A stretch of DNA of 64,000 nucleotides, taken from contig NZ_ANBB01000035.1 in the NCBI RefSeq assembly GCF_000341105.1, positions 1-64,000 on the forward strand, given 5' to 3'. The notes beneath the pieces were generated by a model, which saw only the letters and a list, made by a program, of their open reading frames with translations, made no database searches and had not been told where the DNA came from. Numbering within the stretch: position 1 is the first letter of the stretch; every line of letters starts with the position of its first letter. Positions 10,383-20,460 of the stretch are shown here, piece after piece. Source of the DNA: Nocardiopsis potens DSM 45234 (GTDB lineage Bacteria > Actinomycetota > Actinomycetes > Streptosporangiales > Streptosporangiaceae). A program made the position numbers and the translations under genes.

Positions 10383-10820
10383 CCGGGGCCGCAGCCGGAG
10401 GCGGCACGGCCCGGACAGGGCGTTCCGGAGGAGACCGCGGAGCACGGAGCGGAGCGGCGGGACGGGGGAGAACGGGAAGAAGAGCATGCCCCCAGGCTGC
10501 TCGGCGGCCCGCCCGGCCGGCCACCCCGATTCCGCGGCCTGTGGACGAGCCGGGCTGTGGACGACCGTCCTGTGGAAGACCGTTCTGCGGCCGGGCGCGG
10601 CCGGCCTGTCCGCCCCGGGGCGATGGGGCCTCCGCCCGGTCCGCCGACCCAGTGGGGACGGCGGGCCCTGGGCGAACGGGCCCGACCGCGCCGGCTCCGC
10701 GGACGCGATCGCACCCGCGCCCGGCCCCGGCCGAGGGCGCTCCGGCCGGCGCGGTGCGCTCCGTCCACAGCCGGGGAGACCGCCCTTCTCCGCCCGGTCC
10801 GAACCGGGCAGCCTGGGGAC
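10383..10820. other. Intergenic region between lpqB and comF with DnaA-box-like repeats
   Basis: No convincing gene is present in these 438 bp. Three same-strand nonamers, TGTGGACGA at 10540, TGTGGACGA at 10556 and TGTGGAAGA at 10571, are spaced 16 and 15 bp apart. An opposite-strand CCGTCCACA sits at 10761. The first two differ at one position from the actinobacterial DnaA box TTGTCCACA (as reverse complement). Whether DnaA binds here cannot be judged from sequence alone. Confidence 0.35.
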
Positions 10821-11615
10821 ATGGCACCGTTCGCCCCGCTTCCCCCACCGTCCCCAGGGCCGACTCCGGCCCCTTCCTTCACCGCGGCGCTCACCGCGCT
10901 GCTGCTCGGCGAGTGCTGCGCCGGCTGCGGTGCGCCCGGCGGCCGGGTGTGCGCCGAGTGCGCCGACGCCCTGGCCCCGCGGCCGCACCGGTGCGCCGCC
11001 CGGGAGGGCTGCCCGCCCGCCTGGGCCGCGGGCCGCTACACCGGGGCGGACCGCGCGCTGCTGCTCGCCTACAAGCACCGGCGGATCCGCTCGCTGGCCG
11101 GGCCGCTGGCCGCCCGGCTGGCCGGCGCGGCCCGGGCGGCCGCACCGCGCGCGGGGCCGCTGCTGCTGGTCCCGGTCCCGGCCCGGCCGGGCGGGGTGCG
11201 GCGCCGCGGCTACGACCCGGTCGCCCTGCTGGCGCGGCGCGCCGCCGGGCTGCTCGACGCCCCGGCGCGGCCGGTGCGGGCGGTGCCCGCGCTGCGCCAG
11301 GTGCGCGCCGTCGCCGACCAGGTCGGCCTGGGGCGCGCCGAGCGGTACGGCAACCTGCGCGGGGCGCTGGCCGCGCGGCCGGGCCGGCTCGCCCGCGCCG
11401 GGGCCCGCCGGGTGCTCCTCGTCGACGACGTGCTGACCACCGGTGCCACCCTGGCCGAGGCCGCCCGGGCGCTGCGCGCGGCGGGGGCGTCCGTGCACGG
11501 CGCCGCCGTGCTGGTCGAGCGCGGGCGCCGCGCGGCGTCAAGAAGCCTTTACTCGCAGGGCGGAAAAGACCCGCCGATACCGCTCCACCGGCCCTTGAGC
11601 GCCCGGATCGGGTAG
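10821..11615 (+). CDS. comF: ComF-family phosphoribosyltransferase-like protein
   Basis: This 264-residue protein has an N-terminal zinc-finger-like cluster (CCAGCG...CAEC, about residues 30-45). A type I phosphoribosyltransferase fold follows, with the PRPP-binding loop RVLLVDDVLTTGATL near residues 198-212. This is the ComF/GntX architecture. ComF is needed for DNA uptake in naturally competent bacteria; in actinomycetes its role is unclear. The ATG at 10821 was chosen because the zinc region begins soon after; in-frame sequence upstream is arginine-rich and non-conserved in appearance. A position next to lpqB and hpf/secA is usual in actinomycetes. Confidence 0.85.
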   Translation: MAPFAPLPPPSPGPTPAPSFTAALTALLLGECCAGCGAPGGRVCAECADALAPRPHRCAAREGCPPAWAAGRYTGADRALLLAYKHRRIRSLAGPLAARLAGAARAAAPRAGPLLLVPVPARPGGVRRRGYDPVALLARRAAGLLDAPARPVRAVPALRQVRAVADQVGLGRAERYGNLRGALAARPGRLARAGARRVLLVDDVLTTGATLAEAARALRAAGASVHGAAVLVERGRRAASRSLYSQGGKDPPIPLHRPLSARIG

Positions 11616-12215
11616 GTGGGGAGCGGCCCGCACCTGACAAGCGAGGGATAAGGGGTTAGCGTTTCGGACATGGCACCCGCCCGGGTCCGTGGTTGCGCCG
11701 GAGTCGCCGCCCCGCCGCCAGGTGAGGCGGAGTTCCGGCAAGCCGATGCCAGGCGCAGGCGAAACGGCCCACGTAAGGCGACTTTTCGTCGACCGATCAC
11801 GGTGCGCCTTAGAGGTAAGTCCTGCCCCGCACAGGGTCCCGATGTCCCTCGTGAGCGGGAGAAGGGCAGTAGTCGCATACGAAGCGGCGAACCCCTCGGC
11901 AGGCGGATGTGGGGACGAAGACCAGGTCGGCCGGGCGGGTGGCATGCCAATTGCGTTCAGTGCGCCCCGCCGCGGGCGCCCATGCGCCGCACCGGGCCGC
12001 CGAGAGTGTCCGGTTTCACCCTCTGAACTGGTCGAACGTCACCTGGAGAGCGGGTGATCAGGCGGCGTCTCATGGGTATACGGTTGGCGAAACGAGCCGC
12101 CCGGGGCGCGGGCGGCCGAGAGGAGGACCCGGTAGCGAGGCCCTCCGCACCCGCGGGGGGCGGCACGTACGGCCTGGCCGCCGCGGGGCGGCGGCTGAGC
12201 GATGAAGGGGGTCTT
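11616..12215. other. 600-bp non-coding leader region upstream of hpf
   Basis: No supported gene lies in this region; the open frames across it lack ribosome sites and domain-like sequence. Base composition is visibly less GC-biased at 11620-11900 than in the coding flanks. An imperfect long hairpin can be drawn from TAAGGCG (11774-11780) to CGCCTTA (11805-11811), with an inner ACCG/CGGT helix. The segment 11616-12200 is probably the promoter and 5' leader of hpf. A structured RNA is possible but no known riboswitch class was recognised. Confidence 0.35.
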
Positions 12216-12875
12216 GTGGACATCATCGTCAAGGGGCGGCGCACCGACATCAGCGAGAAGTTCCGGCAGCACGTCGAGAACAAGCTGAACAAGCTCTCCA
12301 AGTGGGAGAAAAAGGGCATGACCATCGACGTGGAGGTGTCCCGGGAGCGCAACCCGCGCCAGGCTTCGCAGAGCGAGCGCATCGAGCTCACGATCCACTC
12401 CACCGGGCCGGTCATCCGGAGCGAGGCCTCCGGCGACGACCGCTACGGAGCCCTCGACCAGGCCATCGACCGCATCGAGTCGCGGCTGCGCAAGCTCGCC
12501 GACCGGCGCAAGGTGAGCAAGAGCGGCCGCACCCCCGTCTCGGTGGCCGACGCGACGGCCGGACTGAACGGGAACGACGTCGCGCTCGGCGAAGTGCAGG
12601 TCCCGCAGCCCGCGGAGGAGGAGCCGTTCGACGGCGGCGAGGTCGACGGCCGGTTCTCCGACGAGTTCGTCGAGCTGGACACCCAGGGCGACGCCCCGGT
12701 GGTCGTGCGGGAGAAGTTCCACTCGGCCAAGCCGATGAGCATCGACCAGGCCCTCATGGAGATGGAACTCGTCGGACACGACTTCTACCTCTTCCACGAC
12801 GAGGAGAAGGACCTGCCGAGCGTCGTCTACCGCCGCAAGGGCTTCAACTACGGCGTCCTCCGCCTGGTCGACTAG
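12216..12875 (+). CDS. hpf: Long-form ribosome hibernation-promoting factor
   Basis: This 219-residue protein starts DIIVKGRRTDISEKFRQHV after the initiator. It has the S30AE/YfiA N-terminal ribosome-binding domain (about 1-105) and the C-terminal dimerisation domain (about 150-219, ending VVYRRKGFNYGVLRLVD). The two-domain length is that of long HPF, which joins 70S ribosomes into 100S dimers in stationary phase or stress. The GTG at 12216 was chosen because AAGGGGG lies about 7 bases upstream; no in-frame ATG precedes the conserved start. It is followed by a strong terminator and lies close to secA, as is common in actinomycetes. Confidence 0.95.
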   Translation: MDIIVKGRRTDISEKFRQHVENKLNKLSKWEKKGMTIDVEVSRERNPRQASQSERIELTIHSTGPVIRSEASGDDRYGALDQAIDRIESRLRKLADRRKVSKSGRTPVSVADATAGLNGNDVALGEVQVPQPAEEEPFDGGEVDGRFSDEFVELDTQGDAPVVVREKFHSAKPMSIDQALMEMELVGHDFYLFHDEEKDLPSVVYRRKGFNYGVLRLVD

Positions 12876-12901
12876 GCGCACCCGCCGTCCCCGGCCGACG
12901 C

Positions 12902-12935
12902 GCGGCGGCGCCGGAGGCCCCTCCGGCGCCGCCGC
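12902..12935 (+). terminator. Terminator hairpin between hpf and the convergent membrane gene
   Basis: A perfect 15-bp stem (GCGGCGGCGCCGGAG against CTCCGGCGCCGCCGC) closes on a 4-base GCCC loop, 26 bases after the hpf stop. It has no T-tract, as is frequent in GC-rich actinomycetes. It can serve both convergent transcripts. Confidence 0.75.
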
Positions 12936-12955
12936 ACCCCGTCCCCCGGTGCGGG

Positions 12956-13321
12956 TCAGGGCAGTCGCGCCTCGGCGATCTCCCGGTCGCGCTTCTTGAT
13001 CCGGTGCAGCGGGGTGGTGTGCGGCTCCTCCGACTCCCGGCGCGGGTCGTCGAGGACCACGTCGGTGAAGATGTCGTCGACCGCGCAGAGCACCGCCCCG
13101 GCGATCGCCAGCACGCCGCCGGCGATGATCATCCACCAGGCGGCCAGCACGATGCCCAGCCCCGCGGCGGCGGCCCCGACCAGGATCAGGCCCACCGCGA
13201 TCCAGGAGAGCAGCCTCCCCCGGTGGTCGTTGGTCGGCGCCCAGCGTCCGCCCTCGTGCTGGTAGCCGCGGATGTAGTATTCGATTCCTCCGGACGAGCC
13301 GGTCCCGTGGACCTCGCTCAT
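12956..13321 (-). CDS. Small two-helix membrane protein of unknown function
   Basis: The 121-residue protein starts MSEVHGTGSSGGIEYYIRGY. It has two adjacent membrane helices (about residues 36-58 and 62-82) and a charged cytoplasmic tail rich in R, E, K and D. The ATG at 13321 is preceded by GGGGGGAGGAG, a good ribosome site; the longer reading upstream lacks one. It is convergent with hpf and divergent from secA. No family with known function was recognised. Confidence 0.7.
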   Translation of the reverse strand: MSEVHGTGSSGGIEYYIRGYQHEGGRWAPTNDHRGRLLSWIAVGLILVGAAAAGLGIVLAAWWMIIAGGVLAIAGAVLCAVDDIFTDVVLDDPRRESEEPHTTPLHRIKKRDREIAEARLP

Positions 13322-13542
13322 GGCGGCGCTCCTCCCCCCGACGGCCCGCAGAAGTGCGGACCTGCACATATTCGGGATTTCCGGACCGAGCGCCACTAAA
13401 CGGGCGCTCCGCGGGGGTGCCGCGGCCAAGGGGCGCGGGCAGCACAAGGGGGCAATAGGCTCGCCTAGGATGGAATGCTGGGGGTCAAGGACTCCGTCCC
13501 GCCTCCGGACGCGGGCCCCGAATCGCGAGGAGCGCATAGCAA

Positions 13543-16431
<2,889 letters not shown>

Positions 16432-16464
16432 GGCCCGGGGCCTGAGCGGCCCACCGGCACACCG

Positions 16465-16508
16465 AAGGACCCCCGCCCGGCGCGACCGGGCGGGGGTCCT
16501 TCCGCTTT
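16465..16508 (+). terminator. Rho-independent terminator of secA
   Basis: A perfect 16-bp stem (AAGGACCCCCGCCCGG paired with CCGGGCGGGGGTCCTT, loop CGCGA) is followed by CCGCTTTTC. It sits 34 bp behind the secA stop and just before the left arm of the foldback repeat element. Confidence 0.9.
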
Positions 16509-16511
16509 TCT

Positions 16512-16545
16512 CCCGATGATCTCGACGTTGCGGGCCCATCAGAGC
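16512..16545 (+). repeat. Left terminal inverted repeat of the foldback element
   Basis: This 34-base arm (CCCGATGATCTCGACGTTGC...CAGAGC) matches the reverse complement of 17906-17939 at 30 of 34 positions. It also resembles the arms of the palindromes at 27077-27140 and 36997-37060, which share GATCTTGACGTTGCGGGGC-like sequence. Confidence 0.75.
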
Positions 16546-16599
16546 GCTTGTCGTCAAGTGGCCGTTGCAACGAGGAGAACGAGGAACTCGGTGAGGGGC

Positions 16600-17040
16600 G
16601 AGGGACGGGAGGTGCCCCGACCGGGCGCGGCGCCCCGCGGAGTGCAGGTTCAGGCGGGCGGCGAAGGCGGGAGGGGGACGAGGCTGGGGGTGGTCGCCCG
16701 GCCGCGGCGCCTCGCGGAGCGGAGGTTCAAGCAGGCGGCGACGGCGGGAGGAGGACCGGCTGGTCGGTCGGGTGCGGCGCCCCGCGGAGCGAAGGCTCAA
16801 ATCGGCAGCGACGGCAAAGGAAGGGGCGGGGCCGGGCTCCTCACCCGAGCGCGGCGCCTCGCGGAGCGCAGGTTCAAGCGGGCGGCGAAGGCGGCAGGGG
16901 ACCGGCTGGTCGGTTGGGCGCGGCGCCTCACGGAGCGAAGGTCAAGACGGGCGGCGACGGCGGGGGTAGGGGCGGGGCGCAGGCCTCGCCCGGGTGCGGC
17001 GCCTCGCGGGGCGGGGGTGCGGGCGGGCCGCCCGCCCGGG
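16600..17040 (-). repeat. Tandem 70/77-bp repeat array, minus orientation
   Basis: Six copies of a repeat whose plus-strand core reads GCGGCGCC(T/C)CGCGGAG start at 16627, 16704, 16774, 16851, 16920 and 16996. The periods are therefore 77, 70, 77, 69 and 76 bp: two unit types alternate to give a higher-order unit of about 147 bp. Type A carries GGACCGGCTGGTCGGT; type B carries a CGCCCGG/CACCCGAG variant. The long open frames over this array are repeat artefacts, not genes. Confidence 0.8.
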
Positions 17041-17545
17041 CCCACCGGGGGCCTTATCCCTGTATGCCCGGTTCGCAGCGGGGGTCGAGCGGGGGCGGGA
17101 GCGCCCTGCGCACCTCCGCGGCACCCCGATTACATCTACCAGCGAGTAGTAGGCCCCGAAGCCCTCGCCGCCTCCTCTCTGGTTACCCAGAGTGGCCAAG
17201 GCGGGGCCTTGTGGGAGGGCAAAAGCGGCATTCCGCCTCCGCGGCGCCCCTGCCCGGGTTCCGGCCCCCTGCCTTCCGATTTTCCGGGTGGCCCGAACTC
17301 CCGATCACTGGCCCGAGCAGGGCGATCCGGGGCCCTGGGGCCCTGTTCCGGGCCGGGATGTGCGCCCGGGAATCACCGGGGTGCTCTCGCGGTGTGCAGG
17401 GCGCCCCACTCCGCCATCACCCTACGTATTCACCCAGGTCGGGGAGGTGCAATGGTTTCCGGGGTGGCCGGCCTCGGCGCCCGGGGCGACGCGGGCACGG
17501 CGAACCCGCCATCCCGGCCCGCCCCACCCCGCCTCTGCCCGCTCT
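17041..17545. other. Central spacer between the two inverted repeat arrays
   Basis: These roughly 500 bp separate the oppositely oriented arrays. The sequence is not repetitive and is less GC-biased than the arrays, with short AT-richer parts such as ATTACATCTACCAGCGAGTAGTAGG near 17128. A short hairpin CTCTGG...CCAGAG occurs near 17178. No open frame here has a ribosome site or recognisable domain. Confidence 0.45.
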
Positions 17546-17850
17546 GCCGCACTCGACCGACCAGCCGGTCCCCCTCCCGCCTTCGCTGCCCGCTTGAACC
17601 TTCGCCCTGTGGGGCGCCGCGCCCGGGTGATCGCCTTCGCCATGCCCTCACCGCTGCCGTCGCCGCAGGTATGAGCCTTCGCTCCGTGGGGTGCCGCGCC
17701 GGACCGACTGGCCGGTCCCTCTCCCGCCGTCGCTGCCTGCTTGAGCCTTCGCTCCGTGGGGTGCCGCGCCGGACCGACCGGCCGGTGCCCCTTCCCGCCT
17801 TCGCCGCCCGTCTTGACCTTCGCTCCGTGGGGCGCCGCGCCCGACCGACC
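17546..17850 (+). repeat. Tandem 70/77-bp repeat array, plus orientation
   Basis: Four clear copies have cores GG(C/T)GCCGC at 17613, 17690, 17760 and 17831 (periods 77, 70, 71), plus a degenerate first half-unit at about 17546. They are the same repeat as at 1-230 and the reverse complement of 16600-17040. Each unit has CTTGAACCTTCGCTCCGTGG followed by a CGACCGGCCGGT palindrome. Confidence 0.8.
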
Positions 17851-17905
17851 GGTTTCCTCCTGCCCTCCGGTGTGCGGTGTTGCAACAGGCGCTGGAAACC
17901 ACCGG

Positions 17906-17939
17906 GCTCTGCTGGGCCCGCGACGTCAAGATCGTCGGG
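17906..17939 (-). repeat. Right terminal inverted repeat of the foldback element
   Basis: The sequence GCTCTGCTGGGCCCGCGACG...TCGTCGGG pairs with 16512-16545 with four mismatches in 34 bases. Together the arms bracket 1.36 kb of inverted repeat arrays. Confidence 0.75.
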
Positions 17940-17956
17940 AGAGGCCCGGGAAAGCG

Positions 17957-17986
17957 GCGAGGGGCCCGCGGATGCGGACCCCTCGC
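17957..17986 (-). terminator. Terminator of the PTS EIIC gene
   Basis: A hairpin with stem GCGAGGGG/CCCCTCGC, continued by a 4-bp inner helix after one mismatch, lies 46 bp downstream of the EIIC stop (minus strand). On that strand it is followed by CGCTTTCC. Confidence 0.6.
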
Positions 17987-18031
17987 TTCTCTGCAGTGCG
18001 CCGCGGCCCCTCGGGGCCGGGCGCCGGGCTC

Positions 18032-19426
18032 TTAGCCCTGCTTGCCGCCCTCGGCGCCCCGCGCCGGGCTCTGGGCGGAGCCGCCCGGCTGGTCCGGGTT
18101 GGTGGCGATCGAGGCCTTCTCCTCGATCGGCTCGCGGCCCGGGGTGGGCAGGTTCATCTTGGTGATCAGGAAGTAGAACACCAGGTAGTAGATGGCGAAG
18201 TAGACCACGCCCATGAGCAGGATCCACACCAGCCCGGTGGTGTTGGACTTGAACGCGTTGATCACCATGTCGATCAGGCCGGCGGAGAACCCGAAGCCCA
18301 GGTGCGCGTCGAGCGCGTTGAGGACCGCCATCGAGATGCCGGTCAGCACCACGTGCACGGCGAACAGCACCGGCGCGATGAAGATGAAGGCGAACTCGAT
18401 CGGCTCGGTGATGCCGGTGACGAACGCGGTCAGCGCGGCGGAGATCATGATGCCGCCGACGGTGGCCCGCTGGCTGGGGTGCGCGGCGCGCCACATGGCG
18501 ATGGCGGCGGCGGGCAGGCCGAACATCAGCACCGGGAAGAAGCCGGAGAGGAAGCCGCCCGCGGTGGGGTCGCCGGCCAGGTAGCGGTTGATCTCGCCGT
18601 TGAACACGTCGCCGGTGGCCGGGTCGGTGTAGCTGCCGAAGACGAACCAGACCACCGAGTTGACCACGTGGTGCAGGCCGAACGGCAGCAGCAGGCGGTT
18701 GACCACGCCGTACACGCCGGCGCCGACCGGGCCGGAGGCGACGATCCAGGTGCCCAGGTCGTTGATCCAGCCGCCCACGGTCGGCCAGACGAACCCGAAG
18801 ACGACGGCGAGCAGCAGCGCGGAGACCGCGGTGACGATCGGCACGAACCGGCGGCCGCCGAAGAAGCCGAGCCAGGCGGGCAGCTTGATCTTGTAGTAGC
18901 GCTGCCAGAGCACCGCGGCGAGGATGCCGATGGCGATGCCGCCGAGCACGTCGGTCGGGTTCTTCACGCCCCAGTTGATCACCTCGGCGCCCCCGGCGTC
19001 GAAGGCGGTGACCGCCTCCTTCATCTCGCCGCTGGGGTCGAAGTTGAAGAACATGTACTTGGTGACGCGGTCGAAGACGATGTAGCCGACCACGGCCGCC
19101 AGCGCGGTGGAGCCGTCGGCGCGCTTGGCGAAGCCGATCGCCACGCCGACCGCGAACAGCAGCGGCAGCGCCTGGAACAGCGAGTCGCCGGCCGCGCCGA
19201 TGATGCTGGCGACCGGAGCCATCCAGTGCATGCCGGGCACGTCGGCCAGACCGCCCGGCTCGGCGCCGTTGCTGCCGAGCATGTCGCCCTGGCCCAGGCG
19301 GAGCAGGATCGCCGCGGCGGGCAGGACCGCGATGGGCATCATCAGGCTGCGCCCGATGCGCTGCAGGACGCCGAGCACCTTCGAGGAGCCGCCGACGCCG
19401 CTGTCCGCGGTTGCTGAGGAACTCAC
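18032..19426 (-). CDS. PTS N-acetylglucosamine/glucose-type EIIC permease
   Basis: This 464-residue multi-pass protein of the PTS glucose-superfamily EIIC class has an N-terminal signature VLQRIGRSLMMPIAVLPAAA. About ten membrane segments follow, including the loop GITEPIEFAFIFIAPVLFA, typical for this class. It carries no EIIB or EIIA domain; these are separate genes at 21654 and 21955, divergently placed. It imports the sugar and passes it to phospho-EIIB. The sugar (N-acetylglucosamine) is inferred from the neighbouring DasR-like regulator, NagB-II-like deaminase and hexosaminidase. The C-terminal 40 residues are polar and non-conserved in appearance. Confidence 0.9.
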   Translation of the reverse strand: MSSSATADSGVGGSSKVLGVLQRIGRSLMMPIAVLPAAAILLRLGQGDMLGSNGAEPGGLADVPGMHWMAPVASIIGAAGDSLFQALPLLFAVGVAIGFAKRADGSTALAAVVGYIVFDRVTKYMFFNFDPSGEMKEAVTAFDAGGAEVINWGVKNPTDVLGGIAIGILAAVLWQRYYKIKLPAWLGFFGGRRFVPIVTAVSALLLAVVFGFVWPTVGGWINDLGTWIVASGPVGAGVYGVVNRLLLPFGLHHVVNSVVWFVFGSYTDPATGDVFNGEINRYLAGDPTAGGFLSGFFPVLMFGLPAAAIAMWRAAHPSQRATVGGIMISAALTAFVTGITEPIEFAFIFIAPVLFAVHVVLTGISMAVLNALDAHLGFGFSAGLIDMVINAFKSNTTGLVWILLMGVVYFAIYYLVFYFLITKMNLPTPGREPIEEKASIATNPDQPGGSAQSPARGAEGGKQG

Positions 19427-19511
19427 AACTGGTCCTCCTGAATCGTTAACCGGTGAGTTATGACGGGAACCGGCCGCGTGCGGGCGGCCGGTCGCGGCAC
19501 GGGGGCGGCGC

Positions 19512-20252
19512 TCAGGCCGTCCCCGGACGGCGTGGGTCCAGCCGCGAGTGCAGCTGGTAGCGGTCGGCCCGGTAGCCGGAGAGCGCGACCTCCACGCAGG
19601 CGCCGTTGCTGAAGCTGCGGCGCTGCATGGACAGGATCGGGCTGCCCGGGGCGAGCCCGAGCAGCTTGGCGTCGGCCGGGTCGCACAGCCCGGCCTCGAT
19701 GGTCTGCTCTCCGGAGTCGAGCAGGATTCCGAACTCCTCTTCCAGGACCTCGTACAGGGAGCGCCCGGTGAGCGCGATCCGCTCCAGGCCGGGCAGCAGG
19801 GACAGCGGGAGCATCGTGCGCTCCACCGCCATGGGCTCCCCGTCCGCGGTGCGCAGCCGCTCGATGTGGTGCACCGGAGTCCCCGGCGGTACGTCGAGCA
19901 TCCGGGCGGTGTGCGGGCTGGCGGGGGCGCTCCTGCGGGACAGGTCGCGGGATCCGGGGACGAACCCGCGGGCCCGCATATCCTCGGTGAACGAGGCGAG
20001 CGCCAGGGGCATCTCGATCTTGGGCCGGCATACGAAGGTGCCCTTTCCGGGCACCCGGTACAGCTTGCCCTCGGAGACCATGATGTCGATGGTCTGCCGG
20101 ACGGTCATCCGGGACAACCCGTACTTCCGGCCGAGCTCGCGCTCGGAGGGGATCAGGTCGTCCACCCCGAGACCGGCCTCGACGATCCAGTCGAGCAGAA
20201 GCTCACGGAGCTGGGCGTATTTGGGGGCGGGGCTCGCCGGGTCGATCTCCAT
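19512..20252 (-). CDS. dasR: GntR/HutC-family regulator, DasR-like
   Basis: The 246-residue protein has an N-terminal GntR winged helix with LGRKYGLSRMTVRQTIDIMV (about residues 45-64), followed by LYRVPGKGTFV. A C-terminal UTRA effector domain (about 95-240) ends with the pattern ALSGYRADRYQLH. DasR proteins respond to amino-sugar phosphates such as glucosamine-6-phosphate and repress chitin and N-acetylglucosamine genes. ATG 20252 was chosen because homology to GntR regulators starts within ten residues; longer readings cross the promoter. It sits between the EIIC gene and the divergent deaminase, with dre-like sequences in the shared promoter. The symbol is by similarity and context. Confidence 0.85.
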   Translation of the reverse strand: MEIDPASPAPKYAQLRELLLDWIVEAGLGVDDLIPSERELGRKYGLSRMTVRQTIDIMVSEGKLYRVPGKGTFVCRPKIEMPLALASFTEDMRARGFVPGSRDLSRRSAPASPHTARMLDVPPGTPVHHIERLRTADGEPMAVERTMLPLSLLPGLERIALTGRSLYEVLEEEFGILLDSGEQTIEAGLCDPADAKLLGLAPGSPILSMQRRSFSNGACVEVALSGYRADRYQLHSRLDPRRPGTA

Positions 20253-20285
20253 GACGACCGCCTGTTCGCTCTCTAGACGCTCTGG

Positions 20286-20320
20286 TATGACTGGTATAGG
20301 CCGGACTAGACCAGAGTACA
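20286..20320. promoter_or_regulatory. DasR-responsive-element-like sites between dasR and the deaminase gene
   Basis: ACTGGTATAGGCC at 20290-20302 and, on the opposite strand, CTCTGGTCTAGTCC (20303-20316) resemble half to two-thirds of the Streptomyces dre consensus ACTGGTCTAGACCACT. A further TCTGGTAT lies at 20281. The divergent placement between the regulator and the catabolic operon suits autoregulation and repression of both. Confidence 0.5.
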
Positions 20321-20460
20321 GTGTCCGTTGTCTGGCGAATCTCCCTTTCGGGCAGATTGAAACCAAGACGTTTCGGACCTGAGTCCGCAGGTCGACACGG
20401 TCGCCCGGCCCCGCGGCGACACACCCGGCAGCGGCACCGAGCGGATGGGAAGAATCGACA

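Noticed and set aside
11640-11900. A riboswitch (c-di-AMP, cobalamin or SAM class) in front of hpf
   Set aside because: Short G- and C-rich motifs look suggestive, but the conserved boxes of these classes are not present in order.
16600-17850. Possible CRISPR array because of regular repeats
   Set aside because: The units are continuous 70/77-bp tandem repeats without unique spacers, no short direct repeat is exact, and no cas genes are present.
16516-18165. Long open frames across the foldback region that could look like an R/G/A-rich protein
   Set aside because: The translation merely repeats with the 70/77-bp units, shifts frame when the period changes, and has no ribosome site.
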